Assembly (NCBI GenBank): GCA_910579595.1
Contig: CAJTVM010000034.1
Location: forward strand, 1 to 27,332
DNA: 27,332 nucleotides
Reading direction: 5' to 3'
Source: an uncultured Oscillospiraceae bacterium
Lineage (GTDB): Bacteria; Bacillota; Clostridia; Oscillospirales; Oscillospiraceae
Position 1 is the first letter of the stretch. Every line of letters begins with the position of its first letter. Of this stretch, positions 20,722 through 27,332 are shown piece after piece. A program made the translations under genes and the position numbers. The notes under the pieces are model-generated. The model was not told where the DNA came from. It did not search any database and saw only the letters and a list, made by a program, of their open reading frames with translations.

Positions 20722-23394
20722 TCAGGGCGTTGGTAAACGCCCAAATCCATAAAAGTGCTGCTGCCAATAGGGCGTGTTGATGCTGGCGTAGGAGATGGGG
20801 TCGCCGCAGTGGATCATCCGCCCATTGCCCACGTAAATACCCACATGGGTAGGCCGGTTGGGGTAGGGCGCATCGTAGGTGCCGATGAAAAACACCAGGT
20901 CACCGGGCTGGGCATTGGCGGCGGACACCGGGGTGCAGATGTCCTCCAGGCCCATCACACCCAGCCGCCCGTAGTTCCACCCCGCGCCGCAGTGGTTGAT
21001 CACCCAGGACACGTAGCCGGAACAGTCAAAGGACGTGCTGGGGTTGGTTCCGCCCCAAACATAAGGGTAGCCCAGGTATTTTTCCGCCTCGGCCAGCATG
21101 GCGGCGTAGGTTTCGTCCGTGGGCGGTTCGCCGGGGTAATCCGGGATTTCCGGCCCGCCCGGTGTGCCGGGAAGGGCGGCGGTATAGCCCCCGGTGTCCA
21201 CGAAATAGTACGGGTTGAGATATTCCCCGTCCCGCATGACCTCCAAATGGAGGTGGGGCCCGGTGCTGTCCCCGGTGCTGCCCACCGTGCCGATCACGTC
21301 CCCCCGCTTCACCTCCTGGCCCGCGCTGACGTTCAGGCTGGCGCAGTGGGCGTACCGGGCCTGGTACCCCTTGCCGTCCTCGATGACCACACACAGGCCG
21401 TAGCTGCCCCCGTCCCCCGCCGACACCACACGCCCGTCCCGGGCCGCCTGGATAGCGGTGCCCTGGGCAGCGGCGATGTCCACGCCCCGGTGGAGATCCT
21501 TGGCCCCGGTGGAGGGGTGAACCCGCCAGCCATAGCCGCTGGATACGTGGTCCAGCCAGGGGAAATCAAAGGGGCTGCCAAACGCCTGCCTGCCGCCGCA
21601 GGTCTGTAGATACAGGTTGTACCGCTCGGTCTGCTCCCCGGCGGGCAGGCTGGCGGAGATGCTGCCCCCCAGCCGTTTCACGGTGAGGGTGGTCTGCAAA
21701 ACCCGCCATTCGTAGGGATTTCCCCCATCGTCATAGCGGGTTTCGGTGACGGCGGTCCGGGTGAGCTGGTACTTCTCCGCGAAAAGCCGCTCCACCTCCG
21801 GGTGCACCTGCTCATAGGTAAAGAAATTGTAGGCGGCGGTGAGGTAGGACATCAGCTCATAGGGGTTGTGGCTGATCTCGCCGATGTTGTAGCGGTATTC
21901 GTCATAGCCGGGGTGATTGGCCTCGGTGCTGGCGATATCCAGCTGCAAATCCGCCTCCATCTCGGTAAAAAGCAGCTCGGCATCGCAGATTTCCTGGTCA
22001 TCCGCCAGGTAAACGGTAGCCGCAGCGGCGGACTCGGTGCTGGACAGGATCGCGGTGCAGGACGCCAGCCCCGCCGAAAGGAACGCAATCCCCAGAGTCA
22101 GCCCGCCCACCAGGAGCAAAGCACCCTTGTGAGCCACCGCAAACCGCTGAACCGCCCGGGCGGTTTTCCCGGTGGCGGCGGCGGTCTGTCGGGTGCGCCG
22201 GGCGGTCTTTTGGGCTTCCCGCGCGGCCTGGGCGTAGCGCCGTTTCAGCTTTTGCTTTTGTACCCATTTGGCCAGGACGCCCTGCCGCCGCAGCTCGGGG
22301 TTGTCCCGGAGGGCGATCCGCCATGCCGTGCTGACCTCTTGGGCCTGCCGCCGCCGTTCTGCCCGCCGTGCCGCCCGGTAGGGCTTGGAGCGCAGCCGCT
22401 GCCTGACCTGAGTTGTGGCCCGGCCAGCGGAAAGCCCACCCTCATGGGCCGCTTCCACCGCCACATTCTCCTGCTCCGCCTCCCGCAGCCTGCCGTGGAG
22501 CTTCCCCATCGCCTCCGCTTTCACAGCGCCCGCCGCCCGGACGGGAATGGGCTGGGTTGGCTCCGGCGCGGCCTCCCCTTCAAATCGCAGGCGGTGGCGC
22601 ACCCGCCCGGTGTTGGCGTCGTACTCCTGCGCCAGACGGGCGCGGCGGGGGGCGGGCAGCTTGGCCTGGGCGCGTTCCAGCCGCCGCCCGGACTGCTCCG
22701 CCATCGTATACCGTTGCCTTTTGGGCCTGGGCGGCGGCGCGTCAGCTCTGCCACCTGTATCTTGGGTGCCGATGTCATGGACGCTGGTATCCTGGGCGCT
22801 GGCGCTCTGTACATTGGCAAGTTCCTGATCCGGTTCATCTTCAAACCGCAGATGGGGGCGCTCCTGCCTGGTGGTTTGGCCCTGTTCGGCTGGCGAATCG
22901 CCGTTCATGTGGTTGGCCCGACCAGGCGGAATTGCAGTTCGACGGAACCGATCCGCCTGTCTCCGCTGCCGCAGCTTTTGGGGGCGGGCGGCATCCTGGG
23001 TGAAATGGGTTGGAGCCGCTGCCGGGGTATCCTCCATCCCCCGCATTGCGGGGGATGGAGCTGATGGGCTGTCTGTACCCGGCTCATTTGGTGCGTCAGC
23101 TGGCGTGTTGGCCCGCGTTCTGTCTGGTTCGGCCAGCGTGGGCGTGTCAGGTGTGCCGGCCTGGGCGGCTTCCGGGGGCGGCGCAGGCCGGGGCTGCTTC
23201 CGCCGTCTGCCCTTGGCGGGGGGAGGCGTCCGCCCCAACTCCGCCTCCGGGGACCGCTCCGGCCCGAAGGAGATGTCCGCCGTCCGCTGGCTGACCCGCC
23301 GCTCCTCGCCGGTGGCCCTGTCTTGCTCCACCAGCCCGTCCCGGCCCAGCTTTTGCACCCGTTTGCTTCTCGCCCGGAACTGCTCCCGGCTCAT
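20722..23394 (-). CDS. Two-domain cell-wall hydrolase (M23 + NlpC/P60), CD1108-type
   Basis: An 890-aa protein that would open the peptidoglycan for the transfer channel. Residues 1-410 are cytoplasmic, basic and disordered or helical. One membrane segment follows (GALLLVGGLTLGIAFLSAGL, about 423-447). The extracellular part has an M23 LytM-type endopeptidase with HRGVD (near 634) and HLHLE (near 713), and an NlpC/P60 domain with catalytic Cys in FDCSGYV (near 790) and His in THVGIYVG (near 848). Both active sites look intact. The layout corresponds to the VirB1/Tn916 Orf14-type hydrolases. ATG 23394 has GGAGG seven bases upstream and overlaps the stop of the 83-aa gene. A strong DNA hairpin lies in its 5' part (23032-23060). 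Confidence 0.92.
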   Translation of the reverse strand: MSREQFRARSKRVQKLGRDGLVEQDRATGEERRVSQRTADISFGPERSPEAELGRTPPPAKGRRRKQPRPAPPPEAAQAGTPDTPTLAEPDRTRANTPADAPNEPGTDSPSAPSPAMRGMEDTPAAAPTHFTQDAARPQKLRQRRQADRFRRTAIPPGRANHMNGDSPAEQGQTTRQERPHLRFEDEPDQELANVQSASAQDTSVHDIGTQDTGGRADAPPPRPKRQRYTMAEQSGRRLERAQAKLPAPRRARLAQEYDANTGRVRHRLRFEGEAAPEPTQPIPVRAAGAVKAEAMGKLHGRLREAEQENVAVEAAHEGGLSAGRATTQVRQRLRSKPYRAARRAERRRQAQEVSTAWRIALRDNPELRRQGVLAKWVQKQKLKRRYAQAAREAQKTARRTRQTAAATGKTARAVQRFAVAHKGALLLVGGLTLGIAFLSAGLASCTAILSSTESAAAATVYLADDQEICDAELLFTEMEADLQLDIASTEANHPGYDEYRYNIGEISHNPYELMSYLTAAYNFFTYEQVHPEVERLFAEKYQLTRTAVTETRYDDGGNPYEWRVLQTTLTVKRLGGSISASLPAGEQTERYNLYLQTCGGRQAFGSPFDFPWLDHVSSGYGWRVHPSTGAKDLHRGVDIAAAQGTAIQAARDGRVVSAGDGGSYGLCVVIEDGKGYQARYAHCASLNVSAGQEVKRGDVIGTVGSTGDSTGPHLHLEVMRDGEYLNPYYFVDTGGYTAALPGTPGGPEIPDYPGEPPTDETYAAMLAEAEKYLGYPYVWGGTNPSTSFDCSGYVSWVINHCGAGWNYGRLGVMGLEDICTPVSAANAQPGDLVFFIGTYDAPYPNRPTHVGIYVGNGRMIHCGDPISYASINTPYWQQHFYGFGRLPTP
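23032..23060. repeat. Perfect 13-bp-stem hairpin inside the hydrolase gene
   Basis: CTCCATCCCCCGC (23032-23044) and GCGGGGGATGGAG (23048-23060) are exact reverse complements separated by only three bases. The hairpin falls in the disordered N-terminal part of the hydrolase (SPAMRGMEDTP, near residue 116). The stem is nearly all G:C and would be very stable in mRNA. Confidence 0.8.
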
Positions 23395-23642
23395 CGCGAT
23401 GCCTCCGAACGCCTGCGCAGGTTGTCCGGTACGGTGACGACACTGGCACTTACCGCCGCCTGTTTTTTCGCCAGATCCCGCCGGACAGAGGGCTTCCGCC
23501 CTGCTTGCGCGGCTTGCGCCCCCTGGTTCCGGGCAGTCGCGTTAGCGGGGGTGCTGCCGCCGGCAAGGACGGCGGTGTGAACTCGTCCCCGCTGCCCAAC
23601 CTGCTTGGCCTGGCCAGCCCGGTTTTTTTGAAAAAAGCTCAT
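23391..23642 (-). CDS. Small basic protein between virB4 and the hydrolase, 83 aa
   Basis: I do not recognise this protein. It is strongly basic and alanine/glutamine-rich, without membrane segment or obvious fold (FFQKNRAGQAKQVGQRGRV, RRDLAKKQAAVSASVVTVPD). It looks largely disordered and could bind nucleic acid or the cytoplasmic basic part of the hydrolase. It is translationally coupled at both ends: its ATG overlaps the virB4 stop (ATGA) and its stop overlaps the hydrolase start (ATGA). Codon use and composition resemble the adjoining disordered part of the hydrolase. Confidence 0.65.
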   Translation of the reverse strand: MSFFQKNRAGQAKQVGQRGRVHTAVLAGGSTPANATARNQGAQAAQAGRKPSVRRDLAKKQAAVSASVVTVPDNLRRRSEASR

Positions 23643-24775
23643 TCATGCGCCTCCTGTTCCGCTAAATCCTCCGGGCGGGTGGTGAGCAGCCGGTACAGCT
23701 CGGTGTCCTTGGGGAAGTGGTCCACGAAGGGGATGATCACGTTCCCGAAAAACAGGAGCCCCTCGCCCGCGTTCGAGTTCGTCACATACGAAAGTTGGTG
23801 GGGGCTGATGTTGAGCTGCCTGGCCAGAATCTGCCGGTCCCCGCCCGCCTGGTTCAGCATATAGATGAAGTCGGAATTTTCAAATATGTTTTCGATTTCC
23901 CTGGAAGATAGCAAATCCTTCACGTTTTGGGTGATTCCTGTGGGGATTCCGCCCCATTTTCGGAACCGCTTCCAGATCTCCACCGTGTAGGCGGCGGTCT
24001 GTTCCTCCCGCAGTAAGAGGTGCATTTCGTCAACGTAGAGCCGGGTGGATTTGTGGGCCTCCCGGTTCTCGCTCACCCGTCCCCACACCTGATCCTGCAC
24101 CACCTGCATCCCGAACTTTTTCAGCTGTTTGCCCAGGTTTTTAATGATGTAGCATACGATCCGGCTGTTAATCTTCACGTTGGTGCGGTGGTTGAACACG
24201 TTCAGGCTGCCGGTGACGTAGATTTCCAGCGCCGTGGCCAGCCGCTGGGCCTCCGCCTCCGGCTGTTGGCACAGCAGGGCGTGGAGGTCCCCCAGCACCG
24301 GCATTTTCTCGGGCCGGGGGTCCTGCAAATAGTCCCGGTAAACCATATGGACGCAGCGGTCAATTACCGTTTTCTCAATGGGTTCCAGCCCCGCCTTGCC
24401 CCCCACGATCAATTCCATGAGGGACAGGATGAAGTCGCTTTTCAGCGTCAGGGGGTTGTCGTCCTCGGAGTAGTTGAGGGTGAGATCCATGGGGTTGATG
24501 AACTGATCCGAGGTGGGGGAAATGTCGATGACCTGCCCGCCCAGCCGCTGGACCAGGGCCGAATACTCGTTTTCCGGGTCGATGACCGCGATGTCATCCT
24601 TGGTCATGAGGAAGGCGTTGGCGATCTCCCGCTTGGCGGCAAAGGACTTGCCGGATCCGGGCGTACCAAGGATGAGCCCGTTGGGGTTTTTCAAACGCTT
24701 GCGATCCGCCATGATCAGGTTGCTGGACAGGGCGTTTAAGCCGTAATAAAGGACCTCTCCCCGCATGAAAAGTTC
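23639..24775 (-). CDS. VirB4-type conjugation ATPase, 3' exon
   Basis: The 378 residues encoded here are the C-terminal ATPase part of the VirB4/TraE-like motor of the type IV secretion system. It starts in the conserved ELFMRGEVLYYGLNALSSN stretch, then LILGTPGSGKSF (Walker A, about residues 33-44) and IAVIDPENEYSAL. LYVDEMHLLL is the Walker B region, and GGIPTGITQNVKDLLSSREI follows. It is partial in the window because a group II intron interrupts the gene; only the last three bases of the 5' exon (CAG, 27332-27330) are visible. An open frame continues upstream to 24922, but those residues are intron sequence. The 3' stop overlaps the 83-aa gene. Splicing is needed for a functional protein. 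Confidence 0.9.
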   Translation of the reverse strand, partial: ELFMRGEVLYYGLNALSSNLIMADRKRLKNPNGLILGTPGSGKSFAAKREIANAFLMTKDDIAVIDPENEYSALVQRLGGQVIDISPTSDQFINPMDLTLNYSEDDNPLTLKSDFILSLMELIVGGKAGLEPIEKTVIDRCVHMVYRDYLQDPRPEKMPVLGDLHALLCQQPEAEAQRLATALEIYVTGSLNVFNHRTNVKINSRIVCYIIKNLGKQLKKFGMQVVQDQVWGRVSENREAHKSTRLYVDEMHLLLREEQTAAYTVEIWKRFRKWGGIPTGITQNVKDLLSSREIENIFENSDFIYMLNQAGGDRQILARQLNISPHQLSYVTNSNAGEGLLFFGNVIIPFVDHFPKDTELYRLLTTRPEDLAEQEAHE

Positions 24776-24838
24776 ATAAGGTAGGCACGACCGCGCCATA
24801 TCCGCTTGCGCGGACGGTCTCGGTCGAACCCCCTCCAA

Positions 24839-24872
24839 GAACCGGACGTACACCTCTCGATGTATCCGGCTC
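24839..24872 (-). ncRNA. Group II intron domain V (catalytic hairpin), domain VI follows
   Basis: A 34-nt hairpin beginning GAGCCGGAT and ending ACGTCCGGTTC has the canonical domain V layout: the AGC catalytic triad at the base, a GAGA (GNRA) tetraloop and the two-base bulge region. Domain VI (24838-24776) contains a stem capped by a GCAA tetraloop and leads to the 3' splice site. Confidence 0.88.
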
Positions 24873-24887
24873 GCCCTTTGTCTATCA

Positions 24888-26717
24888 TCAGGAATCCATA
24901 ATTTGATGTTGCAGCTTATCAAAACATTCGGGGCAGAGCGCGATAGATTTCCTGCGCATTTTCAACATCAGCCTTTCAACTTCTGTGTCGCCCGTCAAGT
25001 CTTTGAGCCGCTTAACATGGTGCATTCGAATTTCTTCGGTTTTCGCTGAACACAACTCACATTTTCCAGCCTTCAGCCTATGGGCCAGCCCGTTTTTCCG
25101 TTCGTATTTACGAAACTGCGGTAGAATATCGAGAATGGCTGACCCAGCGTCTGAGGACTTTTTTCGCTCAAAACCATCGTGATAGAATTCACACCGTTTT
25201 CTTCCGGCTTTCGTATCATAATACGCGCCAAAAACGCCATCTTTCTTGTACTTCTTCCTGATTTTGTTGACGGTGGCATTGAACTTTGCAGCAAAGGTCT
25301 TGAGCATACTGCCTTCCATGATATAGCAGAATTTATTGAGCACAGTCACGTTTTCCGCAAGGCAGTAGAAGTTGTATAAACCGCGTATTTCTGAGTTGTA
25401 CTTGCTGATAATTTCCACGTCCGTTCTGTGCATAAGGAACCCGCGGTGTATGGGTTTCCATCGCTCCTGTCCATCCGCGCCTCTTGCGATTTTCATAGCG
25501 CGGTATTCCCACAGTTTGCCCTCCCACTTATCGTGGGGAACATATAGTGCAACCTTATAGTTCAGGTGGCGGCGCAGGATACCGTCTTTTCCGCGTTTAG
25601 AAGCTTTACAGCGTCTGACTGTGAAATCGTATCCCAGGTAGCGGATCAGTTTGCTGGAATGTGTCACTTTCGTCTTTTCCGTTGACAGGGTGAGTTTTAG
25701 CTGTGTGGACAGGAACTGACCAATTTCCGATTTTATCCTTTCCGCGTCCTCTCTGGAGCCAATGACGCCAACTACAAAGTCGTCGGCGTACCGGTTATAT
25801 TGCAGCCGTTTATATTGTGGGTCGAACTGCGGGAAACTGGGCGTGTCCAACTGGCGATGTTGCGCTTGTTTGAATTCTCTGACTGCGGCTCGATGGTCCT
25901 CGGCCACTGAAAGATTTTTCTTTGCTTTGTTGTACTGATGATGGACACGGTTGTATTCCGGGCTGGGCAGTCTGTAGCCCTTACCGGAGTCCCTGTTGAA
26001 TCTCGTCGTGAACGTTTCCATGAAGCGGTCCAGTTCTGTCAGATAGATGTTGGCCAGGATAGGACTGACCCCGGAGCCTTGCGGTGTTCCGGAGAATGTG
26101 CGGTGGTATTCCCACTGCTCCATATATCCCGCTTTCAGAAATTTCCACATCAGGGAGATAAAATGTTCGTCTTGGATACGTCTGCGGAGGATTTCAATCA
26201 GAACGTGGTGGTCGAAGCAATCAAAGCAGGCGGTAATGTCGCCCTCAATCACCCAGTTGACGCCCGTAAAGTTAGCCTGAACTTCTTTTAATGCCGTGTG
26301 GCAGGAGCGCCCTGGCCTGAATCCATGGGAGTGTTCCGAAAAGGTGGGTTCATAGATTGCTTCCAGCAGCATACGGACAACTTCCTGGACCAGCTTATCG
26401 TCTGTAGAGGGAATACCCAGCGGGCGCTTTTTAGACGGGTTACTCTTTTTGGCAATGTAGTGCCGCCGCGCCGGATTCGGCTGGTAGGAGTGGTCTTTCA
26501 GCGATGCAATAATGCGGTTGATGCGAGTCATGCTCATGCCGTCCAGCGTCATACCGTCTGCCCCAGAGGTCATACTGCCGGTTGATTTTGCGATGTTCTG
26601 GTAGGCCAGCAGATAAAACTCCGGGTTGTACAGGTTTCGGTACAGCCGCTGAAACTTGTAGTTTTCTTGTGTTGCTTTGGATTCCAGACTTTTCAATACA
26701 TCAATCGGATTTCTCAT
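24888..26717 (-). CDS. ltrA: Group II intron reverse transcriptase/maturase with HNH endonuclease
   Basis: A full-length 609-aa intron-encoded protein that helps its RNA fold and splice and copies it into new DNA sites. RT blocks are in order: KKRPLGIPSTDDKLVQEVVR, HGFRPGRSCHTAL, VIEGDITACFDCFDH (first catalytic Asp), GTPQGSGVSPILANIYLTEL and YNRYADDFVVG (YADD catalytic box, about residues 306-316), then LSTEKTKVTHS. The maturase (X) domain follows at about 430-520 (SEIRGLYNFYCLAENV, MLKTFAAKFN). The C-terminus is an HNH endonuclease with CELC, MHHVKRLKDL and CPEC. No frameshift or missing residue is visible. ATG 26717 has GAGG four bases upstream. Its stop lies 15 bases before domain V. Confidence 0.95.
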   Translation of the reverse strand: MRNPIDVLKSLESKATQENYKFQRLYRNLYNPEFYLLAYQNIAKSTGSMTSGADGMTLDGMSMTRINRIIASLKDHSYQPNPARRHYIAKKSNPSKKRPLGIPSTDDKLVQEVVRMLLEAIYEPTFSEHSHGFRPGRSCHTALKEVQANFTGVNWVIEGDITACFDCFDHHVLIEILRRRIQDEHFISLMWKFLKAGYMEQWEYHRTFSGTPQGSGVSPILANIYLTELDRFMETFTTRFNRDSGKGYRLPSPEYNRVHHQYNKAKKNLSVAEDHRAAVREFKQAQHRQLDTPSFPQFDPQYKRLQYNRYADDFVVGVIGSREDAERIKSEIGQFLSTQLKLTLSTEKTKVTHSSKLIRYLGYDFTVRRCKASKRGKDGILRRHLNYKVALYVPHDKWEGKLWEYRAMKIARGADGQERWKPIHRGFLMHRTDVEIISKYNSEIRGLYNFYCLAENVTVLNKFCYIMEGSMLKTFAAKFNATVNKIRKKYKKDGVFGAYYDTKAGRKRCEFYHDGFERKKSSDAGSAILDILPQFRKYERKNGLAHRLKAGKCELCSAKTEEIRMHHVKRLKDLTGDTEVERLMLKMRRKSIALCPECFDKLQHQIMDS

Positions 26718-27329
26718 AGTGCCTCACGCACCTTTCTTCATTTTGTATTGAGAGACAAACTGTTTCCCTTCGCCGTGTGGATGGCTTTCCCATCCTCTGA
26801 CTACTACGGAAACTCTGTTACCTTGGCGGATTTTCAGAGTCACTTTTCTCATAGCACTCATAGCCGCAAATGGGCGGCGCTCCGCTTTAGAGTAATCCCC
26901 GTTTAGCGCTATACAAATAAGCATATGGTGTTGTCGGATGTGGTTTTCGCCGTTTTCCGCTTTCCTGCGGCTTGGTTTGCGGTGAGTATTCCGCACAGCT
27001 ACACTCAAGAAATAACTGTGCCACCGCACCTGCGAGTTTAGCTCCCATACGCAGAGGGCTTCACTATACCCAACCTCCGGCTGCCATTTAGACAGTGTAG
27101 TTTTCATCCTCATACACCATGTTTCATCTCTTCTGCGCGAAAGCCTGTGAAGCTCAGACCTTCCGCACGCTCCGCCATGCTACACTCCCCGTCAGGTTTC
27201 CCTTTTCGGATAAGGCGGGAGATGACAGATTGCGGCACTATTTACCGCATAATACTTTTATCTGCTGCTTGCTAAAGGCAGTATTCGTATAGCCCACGAG
27301 CACCAGATGGGGTGCTCTTACGGGCGCAC
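26718..27329 (-). ncRNA. Group II intron 5' RNA (domains I-III and part of IV)
   Basis: About 610 bases without a credible gene; the sequence is expected to fold as the large domain I scaffold, then II-III, leading to the reverse transcriptase gene. Short complementary stretches near the 5' end (AGAGCACC/GGTGCTC, about 27318-27296) fit the first domain I stem. A 129-codon open frame at 26724-27113 overlaps it but is better explained as structural RNA. Confidence 0.75.
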
Positions 27330-27332
27330 CTG

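Larger units (their letters stand above)
24776..27329 (-). mobile_element. Complete group II intron inserted in virB4
   Basis: The 5' end reads GTGCGCCC (27329-27322), the family-typical start. The 3' end reads CCTACCTTAT (24785-24776) after domains V and VI, so the intron is about 2.55 kb. It encodes its own reverse transcriptase/maturase in domain IV. Orientation is the same as virB4, and removing it joins CAG to GAA (Q|E) in frame within a conserved segment, supporting both boundaries. All ribozyme and protein parts look intact, so it should be able to splice and probably to retrohome. GC content is lower than in the surrounding ICE genes, as expected for an acquired retroelement. Confidence 0.9.

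Noticed and set aside
24776..24922. Apparent N-terminal extension of VirB4 from ATG 24922
   Set aside because: These codons are domains V and VI of the group II intron; the true exon starts at 24775.
26724..27113. 129-codon open frame upstream of the intron reverse transcriptase
   Set aside because: It lies in the domain I-III part of the group II intron, has no recognisable protein features, and the sequence is explained by ribozyme structure.
1..27332. CRISPR arrays, tRNA or rRNA genes
   Set aside because: No regularly spaced direct repeats and no tRNA- or rRNA-like sequence were seen on either strand.

Overview
The window looks like the conserved backbone of a Tn1549/CTn-type integrative and conjugative element (ICE) from a GC-rich gut Clostridia bacterium (Oscillospirales-like). 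The evidence is the gene set and order: relaxase, TOPRIM/DUF3991 protein, MobC, a very large ArdC-like/methyltransferase/SNF2 protein, TopB, DUF4366, DUF4315, radical SAM protein, M23+NlpC/P60 hydrolase and VirB4. Further support comes from the GC-rich coding sequence, Gram-positive ribosome binding sites and frequent GTG/TTG starts. Nearly everything is read on the minus strand, so the transfer operon runs from the right edge to the left. No integrase, VirD4 coupling protein, VirB6 or resistance cargo lies in the window; the first three would be expected elsewhere in the element.

Left end (1-2104). An AT-rich stretch with clustered inverted repeats abuts a Y-family (UmuC/ImpB-like) polymerase gene cut off where the family's second metal-binding motif (S-I-D-E) should begin. 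The fragment keeps a near-consensus promoter overlapped by a possible LexA-type operator. Next come an unrecognised 287-aa gene and a divergent small Xre-type regulator, closed by a perfect 28-bp bidirectional terminator palindrome.

DNA-processing module (2103-18254). This holds the MobP-type relaxase, the TOPRIM protein, MobC and the 3177-aa protein, followed by small genes, an Xre-type regulator and topoisomerase III. A small opposite-strand gene encodes a putative membrane metallopeptidase (HEYGH motif) between the relaxase and MobC genes. A complete tnpV gene with its own Shine-Dalgarno sequence is nested out of frame inside the 9.5-kb open reading frame and explains a low-complexity stretch in the large protein.

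Cell-envelope/transfer module (18244-24775). A Cys-rich 67-aa protein, DUF4366 membrane protein, DUF4315 coiled coil, radical SAM protein, two-domain cell-wall hydrolase, 83-aa basic protein and VirB4 ATPase are almost all coupled by overlapping stop/start codons. Several starts here are not ATG, and two (topB, radical SAM) look as though the ancestral ATG was lost by a single transition.

Right end (24776-27332). A complete group II intron with a full reverse transcriptase/maturase/HNH protein sits in sense orientation inside virB4. The exon junction CAG|GAA (Q|E) keeps the frame, so splicing should restore the ATPase. The window ends three bases into the 5' exon.
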